This document shows positions 47,036-56,645 of a DNA stretch of 64,000 nucleotides, one piece after another; within the stretch, counting starts at the first letter, position 1, and each line of letters opens with the position of its first letter. The notes beneath the pieces were generated by a model, which worked only from the letters and a program-made list of their open reading frames with translations, made no database searches and was not told where the DNA came from. Where the stretch lies: positions 1 to 64,000 of the forward strand of contig JAOAHQ010000034.1 of assembly GCA_026415155.1 (NCBI GenBank). Reading direction: 5' to 3'. The position numbers were made by a program, and so were the translations under genes. The DNA is from Rhodocyclaceae bacterium. GTDB lineage: Bacteria > Pseudomonadota > Gammaproteobacteria > Burkholderiales > Rhodocyclaceae.

Positions 47036-47518
47036 ATGAATAAGTTCTTGCTGATCGCTGCCCTGCTTCCCTTGGCTGCCCACGCCGACGATCTGCGTCC
47101 GCTGCGCGATGCGCCGCCGGCCTTCCAGAGCGAATGCGGCAGCTGCCACGTCGCCTTTCCGCCGCAGCTCATGACGGCCGACGATTGGCGGCGCGTGATG
47201 CGTTCGCTCGACAAGCATTACGGCGACAACGCGAGCCTCGATGAAAAAACGCGCCAGCAGCTCGAAGACTTCCTCGTCAAGTACGCCGGCAGCGCGGCGA
47301 AAATCGGCGCTGGCAAGACGGCACGAGCGGGTGAACTACCGCGCCTGACACAAACCCCGTGGTTCGAGCGCAAGCACCGCGAGGTGAAGCCCGCCGACTG
47401 GCGGCATGCCAAGGTCAAGACGCCGGCCAACTGCGTTGCCTGCCACACGAAAGCGGCCGAGGGCAGTTACCGCGAGCGCGAGATCGTTTTGCCCGATGGC
47501 CGGCGCTGGGAGGATTGA
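47036..47518 (+). CDS. Diheme cytochrome c
   Basis: Signal peptide, CGSCH and CVACH. Confidence 0.85.
   Translation: MNKFLLIAALLPLAAHADDLRPLRDAPPAFQSECGSCHVAFPPQLMTADDWRRVMRSLDKHYGDNASLDEKTRQQLEDFLVKYAGSAAKIGAGKTARAGELPRLTQTPWFERKHREVKPADWRHAKVKTPANCVACHTKAAEGSYREREIVLPDGRRWED
47300..47322 (-). repeat. Dispersed 23-bp motif copy: GCCGTCTTGCCAGCGCCGATTTT
   Basis: Inside the diheme cytochrome gene. Confidence 0.8.
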
Positions 47519-47520
47519 GA

Positions 47521-48125
47521 TGGACAAAGTGCTGATCTGGGACGCGCCGGTGCGCATCGGCCACTGGCTCTTGGTCGGCGCCTTCGCGCTGGCCTGGGTG
47601 ACGAGCGAGTCCGAGTCGCTGCGTCTCGTGCATGCGGCCGCGGGCGGCGCAGTCATCGGCGTGATCCTGTTTCGCCTTCTCTGGGGCATCATCGGCACGC
47701 ATCACGCGCGCTTTGCCAGCTTCGTGCGTGGCCCCGGCGCGGCGCTTTGCTATCTCAAAGGGCTCGCGACCGGCCGGGCGCCCCATACAACCGGCCACAA
47801 TCCCGCCGGCGCGATCGCCATCGTCGCCCTGCTGGCGCTCGGCCTGGCTACCGGCGCGACGGGCTGGCTGATCTACAACGATCTCGGCGGCCATTGGGTC
47901 GAGGAACTGCACGAGGGCTTGGCGCAGGCCATGCTTGCCGTCGCGCTCGTCCATGTCGCCGGCGTCGCCATCGGCAGCCTGGTGCATCGCGAGAATCTCG
48001 TGCGCGCGATGCTGAACGGCATGAAGCGCGGCCTGCCGGGCGAGGCCATCGCCGGCGCCCGGCCGCTCATGGCAGGGGGGCTGTTTGTCTGGGCCATGGT
48101 TTGCGGCTGGTGGCTCGCCGTATGA
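47521..48125 (+). CDS. Cytochrome b561-type membrane protein
   Basis: [29 protein letters not shown]. Confidence 0.85.
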
Positions 48126-48183
48126 TGCTAGTCCTTGCCGCAATTCGGGGTGGCTCGTATTCCATCTCACAAGGAGTGTGCGC

Positions 48184-49803
48184 ATGTTTTCCAATTTGAC
48201 GATTGGCGGGCGACTGGCCGCTGTGATGACGGTCCTTTGCTTGCTGCTCGTAACGGTTGGTGCCATAGGGTTTTATGGTGTGAGCAGCAACCGCGATGCG
48301 GCGGGCCGTTTGCGCGTCCATGGCGAGGCAGCCCTCGTCGTTGGCCGCCTCAATACCACGGTGTTCGATTCTCGTCTGCATCTGGCCTATGCGCGACTGG
48401 CAAACAATGAAGAAGCGTTCAAAAAGGAAGGGCAGGTGATCGCCGAGAACAATGCGCGCATACGCTCCGATCTGGAGGCGCTCGAATCCGTGGGCCGCCT
48501 GCTCGATGCGGGTGTACGCGGCAATTTCCACCGCACTGTCGGCGATTATGTCGAGCACTATCTGGCGCCAGCCGAGAAGCTCCTCGCGGCGGCTGACCGG
48601 GCCGGCTTTGAAACCCATTACGCGACCGGCAACCGTTACTACAACGCCTTGAAGGAGAGCCGTACCCGTCTCATCGAAGCGCTACAAAACATCCTGGAGG
48701 CCGAGGCCAAACATACCGAGGCGGTCGAAACACGTACGCTGTGGATGATTCTTGCTGCCTCGATCTTCGGTATTGCGATTGCCCTCTCGCTCGGCTGGAC
48801 GGTGTTGCGCCGCATTGGTCGGGACGCAGGCAGCTTGAGTCGAGGCCTGGAACGCATCCGCCATTACCGTGATCTTGGTAGCCGGCTGCCGGCAGAGGGG
48901 GCCGGCGAACTGGCGCAAATTGCAAACGCGACGAATCAGCTGCTTGCCGATCTGGCTGGGTTCGTTGCGCAAGCTGGACGTCATGCCGGCGAGAGCATCG
49001 ACTCTGCCGCCCGCTTGCTCGCTGAAGCTGGCGAGGTGAGTGCGGCTGCCGAAGAGCAGAAGAAGCGTCTGCGCACAGCGGGTGAAACGCTTGCGCATTT
49101 GCGCGATCAGCTCAAGGCGCTCGCCTCCCAGGCAGAAGCGACGCAGCAGCGTGCCAGCGAAGGCGAACGGCTGGGTGCGGAAGGCGAGCGCGCAGTGCGT
49201 GCCACGGCAGTGGAAATCGACAAAATTGCCGGCCAGGTCGATCTCGCTGCCGAGGGCGTGCGCCGGCTTGAACAACGATCGGCCGAGATCGACCGTATCG
49301 TTACGGCGATTACCGAGATCGCCGATCAGACCAATCTGCTTGCGCTCAATGCGGCGATCGAATCGGCGCGCGCAGGTGAGGCTGGCCGCGGCTTTGCGGT
49401 CGTGGCGGATGAGGTCAGGAAGCTCGCCGAGCGTACCCAGCATTTGACAGGTGAAATACAAGTAGCGCTGGGGGCGATCCGTGAGGAAACCGGAGTCGCA
49501 ATCACGCAGATGGAGGAGAGCAAAAATGTCGTTGCCATGGGGGTCGCCGCAGCCAGCGAGTCGGCAGGGCGCATAGCTGAGATAGGGGCGGCGCTCGCCA
49601 ACATCGCCGCTTCGGTAAGCGAGCTGAGTGCGATGCTGGCAAGCGAAGAGCGTAATGCCGAATCGGCTGCGGCCGCTATTGAGGCGACCGCAAGGCTCGC
49701 CGAGGAAAACGCTGCACGTGCCGCCGCTTCTTTGCAGCTAGCCCACCAGAGCGAACAGTCGAGTCGTACCCTGGCAAGCCAAGTGGCCGGCTACCGGGCT
49801 TGA
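48184..49803 (+). CDS. Methyl-accepting chemotaxis protein
   Basis: TM-sensor-TM-HAMP and hairpin [43 protein letters not shown]. Confidence 0.95.
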   Translation: MFSNLTIGGRLAAVMTVLCLLLVTVGAIGFYGVSSNRDAAGRLRVHGEAALVVGRLNTTVFDSRLHLAYARLANNEEAFKKEGQVIAENNARIRSDLEALESVGRLLDAGVRGNFHRTVGDYVEHYLAPAEKLLAAADRAGFETHYATGNRYYNALKESRTRLIEALQNILEAEAKHTEAVETRTLWMILAASIFGIAIALSLGWTVLRRIGRDAGSLSRGLERIRHYRDLGSRLPAEGAGELAQIANATNQLLADLAGFVAQAGRHAGESIDSAARLLAEAGEVSAAAEEQKKRLRTAGETLAHLRDQLKALASQAEATQQRASEGERLGAEGERAVRATAVEIDKIAGQVDLAAEGVRRLEQRSAEIDRIVTAITEIADQTNLLALNAAIESARAGEAGRGFAVVADEVRKLAERTQHLTGEIQVALGAIREETGVAITQMEESKNVVAMGVAAASESAGRIAEIGAALANIAASVSELSAMLASEERNAESAAAAIEATARLAEENAARAAASLQLAHQSEQSSRTLASQVAGYRA

Positions 49804-49813
49804 GATTGACCGA

Positions 49814-50473
49814 ATGCGCATCCTGCTTGCCGAAGACGACCCGCAACTAGGCGATGGCCTGATGGTCGGCCTGCGCCAGGCAGGTTACGCGGTCGATTGG
49901 GTGAAGGACGGCGTGGCCGCCGAGCTTGCCTTGCAAAGCGAGCCTTATGACCTGCTCGTGCTCGATCTGGGGCTGCCGCGCAAAGAGGGGTTGGCCGTGC
50001 TTGCCGCCTTGCGCGCGCGTGGGCAGGCCTTGCCGGTGTTGATCTTGACGGCGCGCGACGCGGTCTCCGACAAGGTCGAGGGGCTCGATGCGGGCGCCGA
50101 TGACTATCTCGTCAAGCCGGTCGATCTCGAGGAACTCGCCGCGCGCGTGCGGGCGCTTTTGCGCCGCGCGGCGGGGCGCGCCGCGCCCCTGCTCAGCGTC
50201 GGGGAGCTCGTGCTCGATCCGGCGGCGCACAGGGTCACGCTCGCGGGCGAGCCCATCGAGCTGTCGGCGCGAGAATTCGCGCTGTTGCAGACCTTGATGG
50301 AGCATGCCGGCCGGGTATTGACGCGCGCCCAGCTCGAAGCCTCGCTCTATGGCTGGCAGGAGGAGCCCGAGAGCAACGCGCTCGAGGTGCATATCCACCA
50401 TCTGCGCAAGAAGCTTGGCGCCGAACGCATCAAGACCTTGCGCGGCGTCGGCTATACGATGCCGAAATCATGA
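49814..50473 (+). CDS. OmpR-family response regulator (QseB/PmrA-like)
   Basis: MRILLAEDDPQLGDGLMVGLRQAGYAVDWVKDG..., winged-helix C-terminus. Confidence 0.9.
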   Translation: MRILLAEDDPQLGDGLMVGLRQAGYAVDWVKDGVAAELALQSEPYDLLVLDLGLPRKEGLAVLAALRARGQALPVLILTARDAVSDKVEGLDAGADDYLVKPVDLEELAARVRALLRRAAGRAAPLLSVGELVLDPAAHRVTLAGEPIELSAREFALLQTLMEHAGRVLTRAQLEASLYGWQEEPESNALEVHIHHLRKKLGAERIKTLRGVGYTMPKS

Positions 50474-51531
50474 CGGGGACGCGCTGGTTTTCCTTGCGCC
50501 GCCGGCTGTTGGTCTGGCTCTTGACCGGCGTGACCGTGAGCTGGCTGGGCGCGATGGGCTATGCCTGGTTTGAGGCGCGCCACGAGCTCGAGGAGCTCTT
50601 CGAAGAGCACCATGACGGCGACGAGGAACACGTGCGTCATGAGCTGGCCGAGCATTTCCTCGTCACGCTGTTTACGCCGCTTGCCGTTGGCCTGCCGCTC
50701 TTGGGTGCCTGGATCTGGTTTGCCACCCGGCAGGGCATGAAACCGCTCGATGGTCTTGCCGCGGAAATCGCTGCGCGCGCGCCCGAGCGGCTCGACCCGC
50801 TCGTCCCGCGAGCGGCGCCTCGCGAGATCCGCCCGCTCATCGAGGCCTTGAACGGCCTCTTTTCCCGCGTGGCGGCCTCGCTGGAGGCCGAACGGCGCTT
50901 TACGAGCGATGCCGCGCACGAGCTGCGCACGCCGCTCGCGGCCATCCTCGCGCAGGCGCAGGTGGCGCAGCGGGCGCGCGATGCGGCCGAGCGCGATCAT
51001 GCGCTGGCGCAAATCCAGGCAGGCAGCGAGCGCGCGCGCCGCCTCATCGATCAGCTTTTGACGCTCGCCCGGCTCGATCCGGCCGAGAACCTCCCGAAAG
51101 AGCACCTGCAGCTCGATCGCCTGGCGGCCGAGGTCTGTGCCGAGCATGGCCCGCTGGCGCTCGAGAAGGCCATTGCCCTCGAGCTCGAAGCCCCGCGTGA
51201 AGTCTTTGTCGATGGCAGCGCCGACTTGCTGCGCATCCTGTTGCGCAATCTGCTCGACAACGCGCTGCGTTACACGCCCGCCGGCGGGCGCGTTTGGGTC
51301 AAAGTCGGCGCTGGCCCGACGGCCGCCGAGCTCGCCGTTGCCGACGACGGGCCGGGCATTCCGGCCGAGGAACGGCACAACGTCCTGCGGCGTTTTTATC
51401 GCCTGGCCGGGCAGGATGTCGCGGGCAGCGGGCTGGGGTTGTCGATCGTCGCGCGCATCGCCGAGCTGCATGGCGCACGCCTTCTTCTCGAGGACAATCA
51501 GCCCGGTCTCAAGGTGCGGGTCGAATTCTGA
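50470..51531 (+). CDS. Sensor histidine kinase (QseC-like)
   Basis: FTSDAAHELRTPLAAILAQ H-box; ATGA overlap with regulator. Confidence 0.9.
   Translation: MTGTRWFSLRRRLLVWLLTGVTVSWLGAMGYAWFEARHELEELFEEHHDGDEEHVRHELAEHFLVTLFTPLAVGLPLLGAWIWFATRQGMKPLDGLAAEIAARAPERLDPLVPRAAPREIRPLIEALNGLFSRVAASLEAERRFTSDAAHELRTPLAAILAQAQVAQRARDAAERDHALAQIQAGSERARRLIDQLLTLARLDPAENLPKEHLQLDRLAAEVCAEHGPLALEKAIALELEAPREVFVDGSADLLRILLRNLLDNALRYTPAGGRVWVKVGAGPTAAELAVADDGPGIPAEERHNVLRRFYRLAGQDVAGSGLGLSIVARIAELHGARLLLEDNQPGLKVRVEF
51301..51323 (-). repeat. Dispersed 23-bp motif copy: GCCGTCGGGCCAGCGCCGACTTT
   Basis: Inside the QseC-like kinase gene. Confidence 0.8.
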
Positions 51532-51615
51532 GGGTGCCGCGCGCAAAGCGGCTTTTACATCGCGCCTGCAGCAGGTAACATTGCCTGCGTGACATGTCAC
51601 TGCGGGAGCGGCGAG

Positions 51616-51840
51616 ATGACGACGACGCACAGCAATCTTCGTGTTCGCAGGCACCGCGACGCGCTGCGCAAGGCAGGGTTGCGGCCGATCCAGATCTGGG
51701 TGCCCGATACGCGTCGCCCTGGTTTCGCCGAAGAATGCCACCGCCAGTCCCTGCTCGTGGCCCAGGCCGATCGAGACGATACCGAGATGCAGCGGTTCAT
51801 GGACGAGGCCTTGGCTGACGTGGTTGGCTGGACGGAATGA
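51616..51840 (+). CDS. mazE: MazE-type antitoxin (DUF3018-like)
   Basis: MTTTHSNLRVRRHRDALRKAGLRPIQIWVPDTR...; overlaps toxin start. Confidence 0.75.
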   Translation: MTTTHSNLRVRRHRDALRKAGLRPIQIWVPDTRRPGFAEECHRQSLLVAQADRDDTEMQRFMDEALADVVGWTE

Positions 51841-52163
51841 GGCGCGGCGACCTCGTGACCGTTGCCCTGCCAGGAGACTATGGCAAGCCGCGGCCTGCTT
51901 TGGTGATTCAGTCCGACTCCTTCAGCGAACACAGTAGCGTGACGGTGCTGCCGGTCACCAGCACGCTCGTCGCGGCGCCCCTGTTGCGCGTCACCGTGCA
52001 GCCGAATGCGGAAAATGGTTTGCACAAGCCGTCGCAGGTGATGGTGGACAAAGCCATGACGGTCAGACGCGACCGACTCGGGCCCGTTTTTGGACATCTC
52101 GACGCGGCCACCCTCGTAGAAATCGAGCGTTGTCTGGCCCTCTTCCTCGGCATTGCGAAATAG
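51837..52163 (+). CDS. mazF: MazF-type toxin (PemK/MazF family)
   Basis: RRGDLVTVALPGDYGKPRPALVIQSD. Confidence 0.85.
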   Translation: MRRGDLVTVALPGDYGKPRPALVIQSDSFSEHSSVTVLPVTSTLVAAPLLRVTVQPNAENGLHKPSQVMVDKAMTVRRDRLGPVFGHLDAATLVEIERCLALFLGIAK

Positions 52164-52225
52164 GCGGTGCCGCCTGCATCGACCTCTTTTGCCGTCGAAC
52201 CGAGAGGGGGCGCTCAGTAATGAGC

Positions 52226-52648
52226 CTAGCGCGTGCGATAGCTCGCATGGCAGCCGATGCAGGCGTTCATGAGCGATGGCAGCTTTTCCAGCGCGGCCTG
52301 ACGGTCGCCAGTCGCGGCCGCGGCGGCGAATTCGCTGGCGGTGAAATGGCCTTGCCTGCCGATCTCGTGCATCTCGGGCGGCATTTGCGGGCCGGGACGC
52401 GCTTCGAAGGGCAGCCGCGCATTCTTGCCCATCGCGGTCTTGCCAAGCCGCTCCTCGGCCACCCGCCCCGCTTCCTTGACCTGATTGCCGGCGAGCAGCG
52501 AAAGGATCTGGTTCAAGGCCATGAGATTGTCGATCATCTCAAGGCGCAGCGTTTCCTGCGCCTGCTGTGTGAGCTTGACGAGTTGACGGGTATCTTCGGC
52601 CGCGGCAGGAAGAGCGAGGCAGCATGCAAGCAGAAAAAGTCTTTTCAT
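52226..52648 (-). CDS. Cytochrome c'-like exported protein
   Basis: Signal peptide and C-terminal CIGCHASYR. Confidence 0.75.
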   Translation of the reverse strand: MKRLFLLACCLALPAAAEDTRQLVKLTQQAQETLRLEMIDNLMALNQILSLLAGNQVKEAGRVAEERLGKTAMGKNARLPFEARPGPQMPPEMHEIGRQGHFTASEFAAAAATGDRQAALEKLPSLMNACIGCHASYRTR

Positions 52649-52674
52649 GGCATGACTCCGGCAAACAGTGAAGA

Positions 52675-53976
52675 TCAGCGAAACGGCGCAGTGATGAGGC
52701 CGACGAGGGCGCAGGCGCCGATCACTTTCATGATATCGAGCCGATATTTCCAGAGGGCGACGAAGCTTGCGAGGGCGATGGCGACCGCCAGCCAGTCGAT
52801 CGCGCCGGCGAAGGGCGCGGCGGGGTTTGCCTGCGGCCAGAAGGCATGCCAGGCGAAGAAGACGGCGAGATTGGCGATGACGCCGACCACGGCGGCGCTG
52901 ATGGCAGCAAGCGGCGCGGTGAATTTGAGCTCGCCGCGCGTCGCTTCGATGAGCGGCGCGCCGGCGAGGATGAACCAGAACGAGGGCAGGAAGGTGAAGA
53001 AGGTGGCCACCGCCGCGCCGGCGAGGCCAGCGCCGAGGTAGCCGACCCAGGTGACGATCATGATCAAGGGGCCGGGCGTCGTTTCGCCGAGCGCGAGGCC
53101 ATCCATCATCTGCGGGCCGGTGAGCCAGCCATACTGCTCGACGGCGTGCTGATAGACGTAAGGCAGCACGGCATAGGCGCCGCCGATGGTGAGGAAGGCC
53201 GCTTTCGTGAAAAACTCGCCCATGGCAAAGAGCGTGGGCGCCTCAGAGATCAGCCCCATGGCGAGCGCCCAGAGGGAGAGGAAGGCGAGCGTGGTGGCGA
53301 TGAGCTTGCGCCACGAAAAGACGGCGTGCGCCGGCGGCGGCGTGTGGTCATCGATGACGGCCGGCCCGCAGCGCAAATGCGTAGCGGCATGGCTGCCAGC
53401 ACCGACTTTGAACCAGGCCGGCGCGAGTTTTCCGCCGATGACACCGAGCAAGGCCGCCGTCAGCACGATCCAGGGAAAGCCGATCTGGAAGACGAAGATG
53501 CCGAGGAAGGCGGCCAGCGCGATGCCGCCCAACAGGCCATTGCGGATCGTCTTGCTGCCGATGCGCCAGGCGGCGAAGAGCACGATGGCCACCACGGCGG
53601 GCTTGATGCCATAAAAGAGGCTGGCGACGAGCGGCAGATCGCCAAATGCGAGATAGAGGGCGGCGAGCGCGCAAAGCAGCACGAAGGCCGGCAGGAAGAA
53701 GAGCACGCCGGCCAAGAGCGCGCCGCCGAGGCCATGCAGCAGCCAGCCGAGGTAGATGGCAAGCTGAATCGCCTCCGGCCCGGGCAAGAGCATGCAGTAG
53801 TTGAGCGCATGCAGAAAGCGCCGCTCGGAAATCCAGCGGCGTTTTTCGACGAGCTCCTCGTGCATCATGGCGATCTGCCCGGCCGGGCCGCCGAAGCTCA
53901 CGAAACCGAGCTTGAGCCAGTAGGGCAGGGCCTGGCCCAAGGTCGGCGCGGACGGGACGGCAGTGGATGGCTCCAT
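52675..53976 (-). CDS. chrA: Chromate-transporter (CHR) family protein
   Basis: FVSFGGPAGQIAMMHEELVEKRRWISERRFLHALNYCMLLPGPEA. Confidence 0.9.
   Translation of the reverse strand: MEPSTAVPSAPTLGQALPYWLKLGFVSFGGPAGQIAMMHEELVEKRRWISERRFLHALNYCMLLPGPEAIQLAIYLGWLLHGLGGALLAGVLFFLPAFVLLCALAALYLAFGDLPLVASLFYGIKPAVVAIVLFAAWRIGSKTIRNGLLGGIALAAFLGIFVFQIGFPWIVLTAALLGVIGGKLAPAWFKVGAGSHAATHLRCGPAVIDDHTPPPAHAVFSWRKLIATTLAFLSLWALAMGLISEAPTLFAMGEFFTKAAFLTIGGAYAVLPYVYQHAVEQYGWLTGPQMMDGLALGETTPGPLIMIVTWVGYLGAGLAGAAVATFFTFLPSFWFILAGAPLIEATRGELKFTAPLAAISAAVVGVIANLAVFFAWHAFWPQANPAAPFAGAIDWLAVAIALASFVALWKYRLDIMKVIGACALVGLITAPFR
53939..53961 (-). repeat. Dispersed 23-bp motif copy: GCCGTCCCGTCCGCGCCGACCTT
   Basis: N-terminal extension of ChrA. 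Confidence 0.8.
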
Positions 53977-54040
53977 GAGGGGGAAAGGGGCGGCGCTTTC
54001 TTCGGTATATTGACGCGAGGATTAGAACACGAGGAGGCCC

Positions 54041-55516
54041 GTGATGTCCCAGTGGCTGACGCTCTCGCGCGCGGCGCATCTCATTGGCGTGCCGCGCGCC
54101 ACCTTGCAGAAAATGATCGCCGAAGGCCGCCTGCCGGCCTTCGATGGCCAAGTGAGCGCCGAGGATCTGACGCGATTGTTTCCCGAAGTGCGCCTCGATG
54201 AAGCCGGCGCCTTCGAGCGCATCACCCAGATCAAGGAGCAGGCTTTTGGCCGCCGCGTGCGCGAACGCCTGCTGCCGAATCAGGAAGTGCTCGCCCAGCG
54301 GCTCGCGGCGCAAAGCGAGGAGCTCGAAGAGGTGCGCCGCACGCTTGCGCATTATCACGATCTCATCGAGGCGCTGCGCGAGAAGATCGAGACGCTGGCG
54401 CATGAAAGCCCGGCCGCGCAGCTCGATGAGCTGGCGCGCTTTCTCGACGAGGGGCTCGCCGGCGTGTTATCCCGCGAGGAGCCGGCGGATCAGGTGGCGG
54501 TGATGGACAACGTCTTGCGCGTCATGGCGGCCCATGTGAAGGTAAAGCCCTCGAATCACGAGTTCTTCGTCGAGGGCAACGAGACGATCCTCTCCGCCGC
54601 GGTGCGCTCGGGGCTGTCGCCTTCCTATGGCTGCGGCAATGGCAATTGCGGTCTATGCAAGGCGCGTATCGTGTCAGGCCAGATCCGGCAGGTGCATCCC
54701 TACGACTACCCGCTCTCGGCGAGCGAACGGGCGCAGGGCTATGCGCTGTTGTGCTCTCACACGGCCGTGACCGACCTCGTCATCGAGATGCTCGAAGCCG
54801 CCTCCCCCGAGGACATCCCTGAGCAGCAGATCGTCGCCAAGGTCAGAAGCATCGCGCCGCTTGCGCCCGATGTGCAGCTTCTGCATCTCGTCACGCCGCG
54901 CACGAACCGCTTGCGCTTTCTCGCCGGGCAAAGGGTGACGCTGTCGGTCTCGGGCCAGACGGCGAGCTTTCGCGCCGATTATCCGATCGCCTCCTGCCCC
55001 TGCGATGACCGCAATCTGCTCTTTCACATCGCGCGCGACGAGGAAGACGAATTTGCGCGCTATCTCTTCGCCGGCGCGCTGAAGGCGGGCGATGCGGTGA
55101 GCGTCTTCGGCCCCTGGGGGCGCTGCGTGCTCGCCGCCGACTCGGGGCGCGATCATGTCTTTCTCGCCTGCGACACGGGCTTTGCGCCAGTGAAGAGCCT
55201 CATCGAACATGCGATCGCCGCCGACGTGCCGGGCAGCCTAAGGCTTTATTGGGCGGCGACCGGCCCCGCAGGGCACTATCTCGAAAACCAGTGCCGTGCT
55301 TGGGCCGATGCGATCGAAACCTTCCATTACACGACGCTCGCCGCCGCGACGCCGCAGGAGGCCGGTGCTGCCGCGGCGCGCGAGGCGCTCGCGGCAGGCG
55401 ATATCGCCCGCTGCGAGTGTTATCTCGCCGGCCCGGCCGCCTTCGTCGCGGCGGCGCAGGCGGCGCTTGCCGCCGCGGGGCTGCCCGCCGCTCAGCTCCA
55501 TACCGAGGAACTCTGA
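54041..55516 (+). CDS. Fusion: N-terminal HTH-like module, coiled coil, [2Fe-2S] ferredoxin, FAD/NAD reductase
   Basis: LTLSRAAHLIGVPRATLQKMIAEGRLPAF; CGNGNCGLC...C ferredoxin motif; FNR-like C-terminus. Confidence 0.8.
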   Translation: MMSQWLTLSRAAHLIGVPRATLQKMIAEGRLPAFDGQVSAEDLTRLFPEVRLDEAGAFERITQIKEQAFGRRVRERLLPNQEVLAQRLAAQSEELEEVRRTLAHYHDLIEALREKIETLAHESPAAQLDELARFLDEGLAGVLSREEPADQVAVMDNVLRVMAAHVKVKPSNHEFFVEGNETILSAAVRSGLSPSYGCGNGNCGLCKARIVSGQIRQVHPYDYPLSASERAQGYALLCSHTAVTDLVIEMLEAASPEDIPEQQIVAKVRSIAPLAPDVQLLHLVTPRTNRLRFLAGQRVTLSVSGQTASFRADYPIASCPCDDRNLLFHIARDEEDEFARYLFAGALKAGDAVSVFGPWGRCVLAADSGRDHVFLACDTGFAPVKSLIEHAIAADVPGSLRLYWAATGPAGHYLENQCRAWADAIETFHYTTLAAATPQEAGAAAAREALAAGDIARCECYLAGPAAFVAAAQAALAAAGLPAAQLHTEEL

Positions 55517-56568
55517 TGCGCCCTGCCCAGCTTGCCTTGATTCTCGACCGCGAATTCGAAAGCACCGCCTCTGGCCATCACACGCCGGTGATGCTCTGGG
55601 GGCCGCCGGGGGTCGGCAAGTCGCAGCTCGTCGCCCAGGTCGCGGCGCGTCATGGCGTGCCTATCGTCGATATCCGCCTCTCGCAGATGGAGCCTTCCGA
55701 CCTGCGCGGCATTCCGTTTCGCGTCGAGGACCGCGTCGAATGGGCGGTGCCAGCCATGCTGCCGGATGAAAAGCGCCACTGGCCGGCCGGCATCTTGTTT
55801 CTCGATGAGATCACCTCGGCGCCGCCCTCCGTCTCGGCCGCCGCTTATCAGTTGATCCTCGATCGGCGCTTGGGCGAATACCGCGTGCCGCCCGGCTGGG
55901 CGATCTTCGCCGCCGGCAACCGCCAGGGCGATCGCGGGGTGACCTACGCGATGCCGGCGCCCTTGGCCAACCGCTTTTCCCACTTCGAGGTCGAGGTCAA
56001 TCTCGACGACTGGGTGGCCTGGGCCTACGCGAGTGGCATCGATGAGCGGCTCATCGCCTTCTTGCGCTTCAAGCCGGAGCTTCTCTTCGATTTCGATCCG
56101 GCGAGGAACTCGGGCGGCGAGATGGCTTTCCCGAGTCCGCGCTCCTGGGAATTCGCCCACCGCGCGCTGCAGAAATTCGGCGATCACGATGAGCTCTTGG
56201 CCGGCGCGCTGGCCGCCTGCGTCGGCCAGGCCGCGGGCATCGAGTGCGCCGCCTTCATTGCGAGCCTTGGGCGGCTCCCTGATCTCGACGCCATCTGTGC
56301 GGGCGCCGAAGTGGCGGTGCCCGAGGAGATCGACCTGCAGTATGCCGTCGCTGCGGCTTTGGCCGGCCGTGCCCTACGCGTGCGCAGCGAACCGCAAGCC
56401 AGAGAAGTCTGGGGCCACATCCTCGCCTACGCGCAACGGTTCCCGCAGCGCGAGATGGGGGTGATGCTCGTCTCGGATCTGGCGCGCGGCCTCGGCGAGC
56501 AGCTCTATGCCGTGCCCCAGTTCGCTGCCTGGGCCCAGGCGGTGGCCGATCTCATGCTTTACGAGTGA
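55516..56568 (+). CDS. MoxR-family AAA+ ATPase
   Basis: WGPPGVGKSQLV, ILFLDEITSAPPSV. Confidence 0.9.
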   Translation: MRPAQLALILDREFESTASGHHTPVMLWGPPGVGKSQLVAQVAARHGVPIVDIRLSQMEPSDLRGIPFRVEDRVEWAVPAMLPDEKRHWPAGILFLDEITSAPPSVSAAAYQLILDRRLGEYRVPPGWAIFAAGNRQGDRGVTYAMPAPLANRFSHFEVEVNLDDWVAWAYASGIDERLIAFLRFKPELLFDFDPARNSGGEMAFPSPRSWEFAHRALQKFGDHDELLAGALAACVGQAAGIECAAFIASLGRLPDLDAICAGAEVAVPEEIDLQYAVAAALAGRALRVRSEPQAREVWGHILAYAQRFPQREMGVMLVSDLARGLGEQLYAVPQFAAWAQAVADLMLYE

Positions 56569-56645
56569 GCGAATCGAGACACGGGTTAGATAACGCGGGC
56601 TACAATCTCACCAAAAATAGCGACCCAGGGGGACGGGTTAATAGA

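Noticed and set aside
53384-53409. Possible partial motif GCCAGCaCCGACTTT in ChrA
   Set aside because: Right half matches but the GCCGTC half and spacing do not; not counted.
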